Source: Sequoia sempervirens (Eukaryota; Streptophyta; Pinopsida; Cupressales; Cupressaceae). From it: a stretch of DNA of 64,000 nucleotides. The stretch lies in the NCBI GenBank assembly GCA_007258455.2, contig VDFB02254990.1, positions 372,001 through 436,000 of the forward strand, written 5' to 3'. Shown in pieces: positions 13,278 through 25,149 of this stretch. The notes below the pieces were generated by a model. It had not been told where the DNA came from. It worked only from the letters and a program-made list of their open reading frames with translations, and ran no database searches. Numbering within the stretch: the first letter of the stretch is position 1; each line of letters opens with the position of its first letter. The position numbers and the translations under genes are program-made.

Positions 13278-13519
13278 GGGCTTATCTATAAGTACCCTTT
13301 TGCAATATTCAAAAGGGTGTTCTTCTACAGCTAGAGTGTTGGTGAAATATTTTCACCTAAAAATATTAGCATATCCAGGTTGCTGGTTCAAAACTATGGC
13401 CTATCTCCCAGAGGTTGAAGGTTCCACCATGATTGTATCAAGAGTTGTAGAGGGCTTCTCTGGGATAACAGTCAAGAAACCCTTTATGGAAAAGAAACCA
13501 TACCCCGAGAGTAATTAAT

Positions 13520-14093
13520 TATTTTTCCAGTACATGCACTCGAGGCTATGCTACTACTGCTAAGCTTATTAAATGATGCCACTAGGATGATACATGTGGG
13601 CTAAAATTTTGTATCTCTCGGGAACATCAAAAATATTGTGAGGATGGAATTAACACATTCCTTTCACCGCCTCATGATCAAAATGAAATATTTCCATGAG
13701 AAATGTGCTTCCCGTCATACTAAGCATGCTGAAGTGATGCAAAGTACCCTTGAAAAACACAACCATTAATTTTCTAGAGATCTTTCTTTTAAAAAGTGCT
13801 AACCCTATCTTTTCTTATAAATGGGATAGTTGGCACCGATGATGGCGATAGACACATGTCAATGATCGGCATACTAGAACATTTACTCCCAACGTCCCGA
13901 TTTATTTCTCAAGAAATTCCTTAGGATTCTCTATATGATTTATCTACTTTAGTCTATTCTTACCCCACTTTCTATTGTCATCTGACCAGAGCAAGATATT
14001 ATGTCAATCATTTTTTTTTACTAATCGGCCTTTCTATATATAGTCACACCATCTTTCGTAACATTCATTCAAACACAAATTTTTCTAACTTAT
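13520..14093. other. gap between accessory ORF and antisense ORF in RT-1
   Basis: The sequence is AT-rich without a convincing ORF. It may contain the decayed N-terminus of the accessory ORF (a - strand open stretch begins at 14351). Confidence 0.4.
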
Positions 14094-14700
14094 TTGGCCC
14101 TCCAACTTATTTCTTTCCATTTTGCTAGTATTTGCCACTTCACCAGGATAACTATTGGCTTGAGAACTCCTATTTGGCTCCTTCCACAAAGGCCGCAATA
14201 CAAATTTGTAGGAGAAATCACTAGCGACTGGATCAAGAGGTTGGTGAAGAAATGTGACCCAATTATCATGACTGCGTTCAAATGGGTGGTGGGCACCAAC
14301 TTTATTTTTGATGAGAACTAGCTTTAGAACAACTGCAATGTGCTTTTTCACTTTGTGGCCTCACTACTGGACTTGGGTGTGGCCAAACCAATGATAATTG
14401 AGCTGTGCTGAGAGATGTTTGACACTTCGCTAATGGAAGGGCTTGGAGAAATAGTACAAGTAGTTATCCCTGGTGTTGGAATCTTGAGCATGATGGACCT
14501 TCAAAGGCATGTGGACTTTGGCAAAGATGTGCCCTAACTCCCTTCCTTTTTGATTTCCACACAATGGACAAGGTGACACATCGACATTCTTCTCAACCAT
14601 CATCCATCTTCTTGCTTATGAGTACAACATGGAACGGGCTATAGGACTAGCCTAGAGGAAACACTTTAACTTCCTAGTGGAGAGTAGCAATGAATAGGCC
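14094..14700 (+). pseudogene. possible antisense ORF inside RT-1
   Basis: On the + strand, opposite to gag-pol, a protein-like reading runs from 14094 with stops after residue 75 and later. Segments are GEITSDWIKRLVKKCDPIIM, TAFKWVVGTNFIFDE and EGLGEIVQVVIPGVGILSMM. Some Tat-lineage elements (Grande is the case I recall) carry antisense ORFs between pol and the 3' LTR, so this position is plausible. The - strand is also open over 14085-14351, so one of the two must be a shadow. Function unknown. Confidence 0.4.
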
Positions 14701-15183
14701 TTGAGCCTGCATTCGTGTCTACCTCATTCTTCGTTACTCCTTTCCTATTACATCTTTTTCTTTTAAACCTCTTCTGGACTCACTCAAGAAAGCTTCATGT
14801 TTGAATCTAGGTTTGGGTTTGCATGTATGTAGAGCTTCCAATATAATATAAACTACTTATTTCCTAGTGTCCTAGGTTTTATTCAAAACTTGAAATAATT
14901 ACAAGACTTTACATATAATACATTATAGTATAAAGATTTTAAAAGATATGCAATTTTAATGGAATTTTTTTAGATAAATACCATTTACCAGTATACCTAA
15001 GGTGCTTCCTTCCATATTTTCAAGTTCATATGCATTCTTTTCTTTACATGAGATAATTTGAAAATGCCCTTTCTATAATGCTTCAAACTTCGTGTGTTGT
15101 CCTAGTTTGGTAGTACGTTCATCATAATTTAACACTAAGCTCCCTTCCTTGAACTCTAGACTAGAGGTCTTTTTGTCAAACCA

Positions 15184-16010
15184 TCACTGGACCGTTTGCT
15201 GACGGTTGATCATGGCACCATGGGCCTTCTCTCTATCTTCTTCTAGTCTCAAGAGTTCCACTAATCGCACCTCCATTCCGCCATTTTCTTCAACTTCAAT
15301 TGCTTTCAACAGTTGTAATGCAAGGATCTCTATGAAAATTGACATTATTACCTCCTTTCCATATACCAACACATAGGGCGATGTTTTCAAGATTTTCTTA
15401 GGGATAATTCATTACATCCACAAAGCTACTCATAGATTCTTGTGCCAGTCCTTTTTTTGTTCTAATACAATACATTTAATTAACCTAATTAGGTTTTTGT
15501 TGGTGGATTCTTCTAACCCATTACCTTGTGGATAATAATTTGATAAATTTTTAAGAAAAATTCCATGTTGGATAGCAAAATCTGACATCCTATACCCAAC
15601 AAACACTTTGGCTTTGTCAAATATGATGGTTTTGGGAGGCCCAAACCTAGTCACTAGTTCTTCGAGAAAACTAACTATTTCTCCTTTTGTTGCATTTTTT
15701 AGGGCGAAGACTTCTACTGACCTTGTGTAGTAATTGGCTGCTATGAGGATCCAATTGTGTCTGACACTAGACATAGGATTTATCATACCGATGAAATCTA
15801 GACCCCACTAGGCAAAGGGTTCTTCCGTCACAATTGGGCTCAAGGGTTGAGCGGTGTTCCTTCTTTTTCCAACAAAATATTGGCACTAAGTACACTTTTG
15901 TACTAAATGATGCGCCTCGGTGAACATAGAGGGCCACTAATAACCCACCCTCATTATTTTCAAAGTAGTGGTTTTGGTAGAAAAATGTCCACCCTCAGGA
16001 CTATGGTGGA
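15184..16010 (-). pseudogene. RT-1 integrase region
   Basis: The degraded zinc-binding N-terminus (a reading with HHSPEGGHF, then YYWPSMFTEAHHLVQKC near 15880-16010) is followed by the catalytic core with HNWILIAANYYTRSVEVFAL, GPPKTIIFDKAKVF and YYPQGNGLEESTNKNLIRL, the latter containing the usual position of the DDE glutamate. Family knowledge: retroviral-type integrase inserting cDNA into the genome. The first D of the usual V(x)D(x)F(S) segment reads as N in this copy. Stops and an indel separate the core from 15184-15390. Confidence 0.85.
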
Positions 16011-16587
16011 ATTTATTAAGAACTTTCTCTGCCTATAGGGCGTCAAGGCACGAAAGTAACATACCATCAAAATTTCTTTTAAAAATTTTATCTTCTACTA
16101 ATATGTACCTCATGCCTTGCAGTTGATAGTACCTTCTTTTATTAGATGGTAGACTGGTTGGGTAATACTCCCTTTTCATGTGTGGCATTTGATCAATAAC
16201 CCAAGATTTGTTAGATTCAAATTTTGATTTGAGTAGACTTGACCAGTTTCCTTCTCAGTTGTGAAATTGTTTCCTATGCTATGTATTCACACAAAACCCT
16301 TCCTCAGAGAAACTTAGTTGGTCTGATTTTGACATAGTATTCTATAATCTTATTAATCCAGTTTCCTCTTTTTTCAGTGATTTCTCCCTTTGTTATATAC
16401 TCCTGCACACTAGGATGTGCTACGAGTTCATATTGATTATATTGGCTGACACTAAGTGTTGAAGTTTCTTCAAACTTTTAACTATAGCAAAGGCTTGTTT
16501 TTCCAAAAAATTGTACCTCATCTCATACCCTTTCAAAATCCTAGACTAGAATGCAATAGGATGTTCTCCTTCATTTTGATCCCCCTT

Positions 16588-17760
16588 TTAAGTAAGTACT
16601 GAAGATATGCTATCTTGACCACTATACACATAGAGTAAAAAATCCTTGGAAAATTCTGGATTGGCCAAAACTGGAGTAGCAAAAATTTCCATCTTTATTT
16701 GCTTGAAGGCTTCTTTCCCCTTGGGGTTCCATTTGAAGGGTAGATTCTTTTTTGGCATTAGTGAAATGCGCCTTATAATACTAGTGAAGTAAGAAATGAA
16801 CCTACTAATGAAATTAATCTTGCCCATGAATGACTGGAGTCCCTTTTGATTCACTAGTAGAGGTAATTCCATTATGGATCTAACCCTCTCAGGATCTACT
16901 GATAATCCCTCTTTAGAGACTATAAAGACAAGTAGCTTACCTTGAGGTACTCCAAAAACACATTTCTTGGGGTTTAGAGAAATCCCAAACTGTTGACATT
17001 TCTAAAAAATCTTTTCTAGATGATCAAAGTGGTCTTCCCTTGATTTCAAAAATACCATAAAGTCATCTATATATATAAGAATGATCTAGTTAATTAAACC
17101 CTTGAAGGCGATATCCATTTCTCACCGAAAATTCACATCAGTGTTTGACAAGCCAAATGGAATTTTAGAATATCCAAGTCATTTAGATATATAAGAATAA
17201 TCTAGTTACATAAACCCTTGAAGGTGATATCCATTTCTCATTGAAAAGTCACACCAGCATTTGACAAGCCAAATGGAATTTTAGCATATGCATATGTCCC
17301 CCACTTAGTGGTAAATGTTGTTTTATGTTGGTCACTCTCCTTCACATATACCTAGTCATACCCTGAAAAACCGTCAAGTAGTGAAATCATCTTAGACCCA
17401 GCTACTATCTGTAAAATTTGCTCCATTGAAGGCAAAGGGTAAAGATCTTTAAGCGATGCTTTATTTAGATTTCAAAAATTGACACAAAGTTTGATGTCAC
17501 CATTTTTCTTCTAGATAGGTAGCATGTTTGATACCCAAGTGGAATGTTCGATTGGATATATTATCTTGGAATTGATCAGTTTGGTAAGCTCTTGGACTAT
17601 TAGTGCCTCAATCTTTGGATTGACATGCCTTTGCTTTTTTCAAATAGGTTTAGACCCATCCTCCAAGTTGATGGTATGTTGGATTATACCCGTGTCATAA
17701 CCTCTAAGGTCATCATAAGTCTAGGCCATAACTCCATCATACTTATAGAACAAGTCCCTT
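16588..17760 (-). pseudogene. RT-1 reverse transcriptase with adjoining RNase H region
   Basis: RT motifs in order on the - strand: KKNGDIKLCVNF, LKDLYPLPSMEQIL, ISLLDGFSGYDQVYV, YAYAKIPFGLSNAGVTFQ, then the catalytic YIDD box in IYIDDFMVFLKS near 17050-17075. The connection region 16588-16872 reads QSFMGKINFISRFI, FKWNPKGKEAFKQIKMEIFA and PVLANPEFSKDFLLYVYSG, the standard gypsy run into RNase H. The whole is broken by several stops and by a 117-bp tandem duplication around the YIDD box. Confidence 0.9.
17060..17295. repeat. 117-bp tandem duplication inside the RT gene
   Basis: 17060-17176 and 17177-17295 are near copies: each begins AAGTCAT..., passes AACCCTTGAAGG and CATTTCTC, and ends CCAAATGGAATTTTAG. 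It duplicates the RT segment just before and including YIDD; 117 is a multiple of three, so the frame is kept. Confidence 0.85.
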
Positions 17761-18344
17761 AGTCTTTGTTTATCTTTAGTCGAAATCTCCTTTCCAAATT
17801 TCAACCTTCTGCCATAACTGACATCAAGCTCTCCATAATCCTTTTCATCCTCCATGAACCTTCTTTTCCCTTTCCTTGAATCTTCATAGTCAAATAGGTT
17901 CTCAAGGGAAATTAATCACCTTGGAAGCTTGTTTCCTTTTAGTTGGATGACCTACCCTTCATAGAATCTCATCCCTAAGGTTGGACTGTCGGGAGTTACT
18001 CCTCCCTTTTGTATGAAGGTAGATATCTAGGTATCACTATCAAAAACCTGCCAGTTCTCTTCATTATCTAGAATAGAAGGTTGGACAATGACTTGAACAA
18101 CATTCTGCTTAGTTGAGTCGAAGGTTGGTTCAAATTGTGACCCAACTGATTCCATTCAGTTGGCTCTATTGTTTTGTGATTGGGGAATGACTTGTATGTT
18201 GAAGGCTTTCAAACCCTCGATCAAGTCCCAAACTCAATGTTTGTATGACCTCATTTAGGTATTTTTTGCTATTTCCTAGCTATGAACCTAACTCACCACT
18301 AGCTCTGAATCTCTAAAAACTTGTAATATCTTTATACCCATCCT

Positions 18345-19140
18345 CTATGCAAGGTTTAGACCATGAATCAAAGCCTCATATTCAAAGTCATTATTTGAGC
18401 ATGACAACATGAAATGATAAGCTCTAAGCATCTCAAATCCTATTGGAGAGAATAAATGGACACTCGTGCTAGCACCAGCGTTACACTTGGTGCCATCAAA
18501 GAAAAGATTCCACATATGATTTTCCAATTGGTCATCCAAATTCTCACCATTTTTGACTAGTTTCGAGAAAAATTGATTATCATCAAAAATTACATAGGTG
18601 TCAAGCCATTTTGTGTGGAAGTTATCAAAGGGGTTAGGCTCAATGAATTGGTTAGTCAAGACCTCCTCTTCAATATTTAACTCACTTGTATCCTCTTCGT
18701 CCTCTAGTATTTCAACACAGTACTTCTCTTGTTGAGATACAGCTGTATGTGCAACTTCAAAGCATAGGAACACATTGTATGTGATATGCTTAGGATGCAA
18801 TGGATCTGAAATAATCTTCATCTTTTCTCCTTGCTTAGTCGAAAACATAAAGTTGGACCAATCGAGCAACAAATATCCACCAAGTTTGGCAGTGAAATCC
18901 CTTGATAAACACATCCCAAAGATTGGTAGAATATCTATCACTACCACTTCCTGGGTGACTGTCTGGCTTGGGCAGGAGAAGAGTTAAAGAAAAATCCTTT
19001 ATCTGACCAATGGTTGGGACACTTTTTATGTCTAACTACATGATTCCTCTTTCAAGGGGTTCATATCTTAATTTTAAGGCATCTGCCACTTACTTTGGCA
19101 TGAAAGTCATACTTGCCCTTGAATCTATCATATTATTATG
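18345..19140 (-). pseudogene. RT-1 aspartic protease followed by an RNase H-like domain
   Basis: The protease active site is at 19085-19135, reading MIDSRASMTFMPK where the family has D-S/T-G, so the glycine is lost. Its C-terminal part is VVIDILPIFGMCLSRDF and GGYLLLDWSNFMF, a signature of plant Tat/Athila proteases as I remember them. After an acidic linker, 18345-18520 reads WNLFFDGTKCNAGAS and SCSNNDFEYEALIHGLNLA, matching the start of the archaeal-type RNase H found as a second RNase H in Tat elements (first D in FFDG, E in YEAL). Here it lies between protease and RT. Confidence 0.75.
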
Positions 19141-19474
19141 AAACAATTTATCTCCTATTATAAGCATCAAAAAGAAAGTTGTGGGATTTTCTCTTCTTAC
19201 CTCCTTTTCTTCAATGCTATTTCCATCATTCATATAAGCTATTACTTTCAGAGTTGTCGGGGTAGGTGCAAATTGGTAGTTTTGCTTGATTGCTTGATTA
19301 AGTTGTGCCTTCCTGCAATCCTTACCCTTCTGCCTCTAATGCTTCTTCAAGCAGGTTTTTTGTTCATGAATTGAAATAACATACTACAACAATACATTGG
19401 AAGGTTCCTTCTTTAATTGCTCCACTATGTTGAGCATCCCAAATGTCTAGATTGATGGCTTAAATGGTGGTATT

Positions 19475-21031
19475 TTCTTTGAAAAATGGGGCACCATCAT
19501 AGCTAGGGCCAATACTTTATTTACCTCTTTTTTCATTAATAACACCTTCTTCTTTTTGTGGACAAGGTTGTATGATGGGCACCAAATCCTGTCCTTCTTG
19601 GAGGAAAGGTCATTGCGACTGTGGGCATAGTGAGGGTTGTTGCACATATTCCCCTGTAAGCCTCCTTTTAGATCTCATGTTGTAATAAGACTGTATTGGT
19701 GGAACACCAGTCATTTGAGCTTCATTTGCATACACTGCATCTCCTTCTGACCATGAGAATAACACTTGGTCAGACCCTACATCCACTTCTTGCTCTAAGG
19801 GGATCCCTTGTGATTGTGCTGAGAAAATAGCATCTTCTACTTCAAATGACTTGCATTCATTTGTTTCCATAGGTGGGCCCTTTCCTTTTTGTTTTGTCAT
19901 CCATCTCTTCATATTCTCCTTCAGGAAATTCTATAGGAAATTATCATCATTGCAGGTGAAGCACCATGCGTTAGCTTCTTCCACCAAATTGTTTTAGCCT
20001 AGGATTAATTATTTTCTTTGAATGCCCTTTACCATTTGAAGTGGCATGGTGACTAAGACTATCTGGTTGGAAGATGTCATTTGTTGACTCCCTCCTTGAG
20101 AGAAACCCTAGTAGGAGTTTTGTTGATAAGGGAAGTTGCTTCCGCTGTGGTACTGAGTATTTCCTTTTATTGGAATTTCCTACTGCCATTTGAGAATGAC
20201 CAATTCATTAGAAAAATTCCACATGAGGTTCTTCATTGCATTAATGTCAGTCATGACTGAATTTCAGCCCGACATGTTGACTTCTTTAGAAGGATATGCT
20301 TACATAGAGTGGGGTGCATCTAAAATGTTCCTTTGCACCTGAGACATATTGGAACAGGTTCCTTCATGTATCGCTCTAGAGGGTTCCGTGAAAAGAGGTG
20401 TAGGAAGTCAGGGTAGGAGTTTCCTAGCATCAATCATACTGTTTTTTGCCTGTACTACCACTTCATAAGCATCAGGAAAGATATCTCTTCCCATGGAAGT
20501 TATCATAAGTGCAATATCTAGATTAATGGCCTTTAGGTGGAACATGAATGCCATCACAACTTGAAGTCAAGCAGTTACAGGAATCCTTTTCTAGGTTTTA
20601 TGAAACCCAATGTTGAAGTTGCTCATGGCTTCCCTGGGAGCCCTCTTGATGGTGATCAACTGTTGCAGTAGAGAAGAATGGTCTCCCTTTTTAGAGAATC
20701 ATTCAAAAAGGTGTTGTATGAGTTGGTCCCAAGAAATAATAGAACCTGAGGCCAAAGATTGATACCAATCTTGGGTTTTTCCTTTAAAAGACGTAGCCAA
20801 CAGCCTTAGAGCAATGTTTTCCTTGACTATGTTATGCACTCTACATATCTTCGCTATATCTTGAAGGTGTTCAGAAGGGGTTTTAAATTCTTCTCCGAAA
20901 AACTTTGGGATGACCTTGAGGGCATTGGAAAGTATAGTGGGCCATATATCTAGGGGTGTAGGTGGTCATAATGGGCTACCACTATCCTGTGTTACAAAAT
21001 TCCTAGAAGGAGGAGGGGGTACTTGAGCCAT
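19475..21031 (-). pseudogene. RT-1 gag
   Basis: The reading starts at MAQVPPPPSRNFVTQDSGS (ATG at 21031), about 330 bp inside the 5' LTR. Core gag motifs: PKFFGEEFKTPSEHLQDI, ALRLLATSFKGKTQDWYQSL, SGSIISWDQLIQHLFE and IKRAPREAMSNFNIGFHK, the capsid-like region of plant gypsy gag. A cysteine-containing stretch (AWCFTCNDD, near 19965) sits where the zinc knuckle is expected but is incomplete. The C-terminal part (19610-19912) reads SKRRLTGEYVQQPSL toward the protease. Stops interrupt it throughout. Confidence 0.85.
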
Positions 21032-21335
21032 GAGGAAAATATTTCTATGAATCGGGTACATGGGTAATCTTATTTGGAAATTTAAACCTCTAGGTGGATT
21101 AGATAAGGCTCTCAGTAAGGGGCTTTGAATTCTTTCTCTATTACTCCTTCCAAATGATACAAAAAATATAGTTCTTATCCTTCTAGGGTTTGAGGTAGGT
21201 AGCTGGAAATACTATAAATGACCTCTCGAGGATGCTCTCATTTGGATTTTGGGCATGGAATTTTCAGTTTTCCATCCTTATCCTAATGTAAGAAATATTT
21301 TTGACTTCCAATCAGGCTAATTAAAAAATATTCAC

Positions 21336-21353
21336 GTCCCATCGGGCTTGCTA
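21336..21353 (-). other. RT-1 primer-binding site
   Basis: On the - strand TAGCAAGCCCGATGGGAC lies 11 nt inside the 5' LTR. It resembles the plant Tat/gypsy primer site I remember as TTGGCACGCCCGGTGGGAC, and the intact-looking LARD-1 site at 25472 (TGGCATGCCCAGTGGGA). It supports - strand orientation, in agreement with gag-pol. Confidence 0.6.
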
Positions 21354-21364
21354 GAAAAAAGAAT

Positions 21365-22870
21365 TGTTGATCATCAAAGCTTGCACCTCTCCGACAGTCT
21401 TATGGGAAATTCAGCGAGTGGGGGACATATTGCTTCTCACTGAATACCTCTGGGGTTTTTATAGAAATTTAACTCTTCTTTTAGGTTTTGAGATAAGGGA
21501 GAAAGAATAAAATGTAAAATGTAAAATATGAAAGGTGATACGCCAGAGCTTCTACAACATTTCAAACTTAGAAATATTCCTATGATTGATATAGAAGACA
21601 CAAAATGCCACAACCCTTGATTGTTGGAAAGAGAATGAACAACAAAGGCTAACTTCAAGCACACTGTAGACTTCCAAATCTTTCAATAGGTACTATTCAT
21701 TGAGGTCTAATCAAACATAAAAAAAGTCCTTAGGGAAAATGAATGATATTTCAAAAAATTATAGGAACTTTGTCTCCCAATACAACATAGCACATAAAGA
21801 TAACAACGTTAAGGATAACAGAAAATTCCAATGACATAGTCTGATTTGTCCAAAATGTTATTTCTTAGTACAAGAATAAAGCCTAGAAATCTATTATTTA
21901 AACTATCATAATATAGATTACAAGACACAATGTTTCATTTATAACGAAAATAAAAACAAAAAATAATTGAAAGAGGCCATACATGCATAGTCTCAAAAAT
22001 TTCCCTTAATAGTTTGTGCCTTTAATTAAAATTTAACTTTGAAACAAAGGTCGGATGCCAATCCGACAATAGTTCAAACCTTAATAGATATAATTTTCTA
22101 GAATAAAGTAGTTCTATAACTTGCTTTCTGAAATATAGTTCACAAACCCTAAGAAAATTTAAAATGAAAAGTAGTTTCTTTTTTTTGAGAAAACAACTTT
22201 ATCTTGGAAAAAATCCAATATCCTCTTTTTAAAATAATTTCCTTTTTTTAAGAATCTTTTTTTCGGATGTTGAAGACCTTTTATAATCACCAAATAGAAA
22301 AACACCTCCCTACCCAAAAGTAAATACTACTAGATGTCACCACTTGATAGCTTACAATTTGATTTGTAAGCCCTTGGTTAGGTCTCAAAAGATTTTTGCA
22401 TTAACTCTCAGCTACTACATTAATGTCCTCCAAATATTTTGAAGATGGAGAGCAATATCAGACCTAATCCTGAAACCTGTGATATTTCAGCAATTAATTC
22501 TTCTGACTCAATCACATCACTTTGCAGTACTAACTGGAAGCTTTGTCTTTATACAAGCAAAGGGAAAGAGAAAGTTTTCCGCTGATCCCTTTTTTTAAAA
22601 GATAAAGTCCTCCTTTGATATTTTTGAGGTGACACATCACTCGATCAAAAACTTTATGCTTTCCAAATAATGCCATACAAAAAATTCCTGCCACCTTGAC
22701 ATGTGTCTAAGGTGCTCCTCTGAAAATCAACCAAGGAAAAACATGCAGCCATCCCATGGTGCATTGCTCATTTTCCTTACCGACCTTGCCTTAAAATATG
22801 TTTTTGCTCTTGCAAGAATAAAAATTGAAAACAAAAACTGGAAGGTCGGTAATAATAAAACTCTTTCACA
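21365..22870 (-). repeat. RT-1 5' LTR
   Basis: This is 1506 bp, TG to CA, and pairs with 4818-7136. The target duplication TAATG follows at 22871. It preserves the MITE-free site corresponding to 5869-6678. Confidence 0.92.
21454..21463 (-). promoter_or_regulatory. TATA box of the RT-1 LTR
   Basis: TATAAAAACC on the - strand lies about 90 nt before the LTR 3' end, and the same sequence is in the other LTR at about 4908. It would start the retroelement transcript toward gag. Confidence 0.55.
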
Positions 22871-23401
22871 TAATGTAATTCAATGAGATGGTGGAGCCCT
22901 CTTATTCTTGCTTTGAAATGTAAAATAATTTTATTAAGTGATGTATTATGAATCACCTAATCAAGTTATTATGTTTAATTCCTTTTTGGAGTCTTGTGTT
23001 TTCAAAACACACATATTGCATGAGTCAATACTAGGAGACAAAATGGCTGGCTTGCAGATATGAGGAGACATGACACGAACCTTCTAGATGGGAAGGTATG
23101 AGAGTTGTGTGATCTTTTTGCTTAAGTATTTTCAGTTTGGGAATTTTGGAGTGAGTTATTTCTTTCCAGCAGTAGGATAGCTTTGTTTTGGAGCTATTTT
23201 TCATCATGGAGTAGTATTGTAACTCGGATGGACTTGTGATATAGTAAGCACTTTAAATTAATAAAATAGAGAATTTTACCTTCTCATTTCATGTTTCATG
23301 GTATGCTATTAATGATTGATAAGTTTGTTTTGTGAAAAATTATCTTTCCTTGCAAACTTGTCTCATGTTTAGGCATTTGTTTAGTAGAAAATGTATGTTA
23401 A

Positions 23402-24086
23402 GGGTACGTGCGGGATCATGATGGGCCAAAAAGTGGCAATATGATGGGTATGTGGCTGACGACATTTTTTTTACCCAAAATTGATGAAACAAAAAGGGTT
23501 TTTAAAGAAGATTCTTAGCTTTCCACCAATATAAATTATACTTTACTTTGAATTTAATAAGTAATTATTATTCATTTTCTATTCAAATTACGACTAAAGT
23601 CTTGATTGATAGAATGATTGAAAACCATCTATAGCTTTCAAACGGGATCACATTTTTTGAATCCAAAAAATGTGTCGCATTCTATGTTTCGTATACTATA
23701 GGATTAAAAAAAGAAAAATTGAATTTCATGAAGTTTTGACCAAGTTAAGGTGGTCAGACATATGAGTTTTTTTATTTTTTAAAAGTTGTAATAAAAAATT
23801 CATAATTAATTATTTACTTGGAAAAAAATAACAAAAGAATATGCATCACATTGGGACATGAGTCCTCTAATTATATCTAAAATTTTATAAAAAAATATTA
23901 TCATTTTATTGTGGTTAGGTGGGTCAATTACAAATCACTACTTCTTTTTTTTTTCTGATTCTTACATATTTTAAAATAATATAGATAACCTATTCAAATT
24001 TTTACATCAAGTTGCCTAACTCTAATTTTTCTTGTTTTTTTGCCACTTAAGGGCCTATTTTTTCCATGATGATCCTGCACATACCC
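23402..24086 (-). mobile_element. MITE family copy 3
   Basis: The TIRs are GGGTACGTGCGGGATCATGA and its partner ending GATCCTGCACATACCC; the target duplication TTAA is perfect (23398-23401, 24087-24090). The empty site GTTAACAGG is preserved in the LARD-1 right LTR near 34597. It is 685 bp, so internally deleted against the 802-bp copies, and lies in the opposite orientation to copies 1, 2 and 7. Confidence 0.92.
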
Positions 24087-24191
24087 TTAACAGTTTAAGC
24101 TATGTTATTAAATAGTGTTGTTAGTTGTGAAACCTTTGTTTTCCTTCTAAAATCCCTATTTAGTGACCTTCTTACAAATTACTTATGTAAA

Positions 24192-25149
24192 GAGTGATCC
24201 CACAATAGTAGTTTACAATTTTTGGCCAAACTGGACACTGAAATTATTATTTTAAACTAAATATTCACTTTCAAGCACCTATAGCGACTAAACCGTGAGG
24301 AATTTGAAGATGATGCAAACTAGAGTTTCATGAATTTTTTTTCTATAGATTATAATTTATTTTTTTCAAAATATTTGAAATCATATTGCTCTTCTTTTTC
24401 CATCTCCCTCAAAAACTAGTTTTGTTCATAAAACAACATTTTTAAAAAGTGACACTCACCATATAACACATATTTTTTTTCCATGAAGGATAAAATTCTA
24501 ATTATTTCTAATTTAGATTTTTAGCTTTGATATCCAGTGATTCCACTTGATTAGATAGTTTTTTATTGAAATTTTTTTCTTTAATCAAGTTTCAAAGTCA
24601 AATCAATTACAATTCAGACATAGTGCGACCATATAATGCGTAAGTTTTTTTTTTGTTGGATCAAGGACTTCAATATCTGGTGCACTCATATTTTTTAGAT
24701 TTTTTTTATAATCTTTTTGTTTTTCACATGTAGAACAAAGAGCTGATTTTCGGTGAAAACCCTACATTCCAGGAAATAAAAAATAAATATAATAATCAAA
24801 TTAAATTTAATTATAATTATAATTTTTTGGAAGTTTATAATAAGGACTACATACTTACAAAAAATAAATTTTAAATGAATTCATTTGATCCCCCAAAAGA
24901 TAAATAAAAAGTGGTTTTTTATCAGCATTTTGATAGGTGTAAAGGAGACTCTGTTATAGGCATGGTTTAAAACTAGTGGGGTTCTATCCAAGTGGGATTT
25001 GTCTAAGGTGGTTTGATCAAACCCTCTTTAATTGGAATCCATTAAATGGAACTTTTTAAGGCTTAACTAATTATATTTTCTAAAAATATGTGATTTTAGT
25101 AAAAATCAAGATCTCCCTAAAAGTGTAAAGCATTATTGTGGCAACACCC
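24192..25149. mobile_element. second TIR element, 958 bp, no coding capacity
   Basis: The left end is GAGTGATCCCACAATAG; the inverse of the right end is GGGTGTTGCCACAATAA, giving an imperfect TIR GRGTGWTSCCACAATA. TAAA flanks it at 24188-24191 and 25150-25153. The partner LTR at 34690-34705 lacks the element and has one TAAA. The interior is very AT-rich without ORFs. The superfamily is not clear from ends alone. Confidence 0.75.

Larger units (their letters stand above)
4818..22870 (-). mobile_element. RT-1: complete 18-kb Ty3/gypsy (Tat-type) LTR retrotransposon
   Basis: Two LTRs (TGTTGATCATC...TTCACA) of about 1.5 kb flank a 14.2-kb interior. The 5-bp target duplication TAATG lies at 4813-4817 and 22871-22875, and the empty site is preserved in the LARD-1 right LTR near 33910. 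Coding order on the - strand is gag (19475-21031), protease and an RNase H-like domain (18345-19140), RT and its RNase H (16588-17760), integrase (15184-16010), then a long extra ORF (9481-13277). The protease wording (VIDILPIFGMCLSR) and primer site match Tat-lineage elements as I remember them. Every ORF carries stops and frameshifts, so this is a dead copy. The 3' LTR holds a MITE and the 3' interior a foreign LTR-like insert. Confidence 0.9.

Noticed and set aside
23398..24090. piggyBac-type element (TTAA duplication)
   Set aside because: Other copies of the same family have non-TTAA 4-bp duplications (ATTA, AGGA, CTCA).
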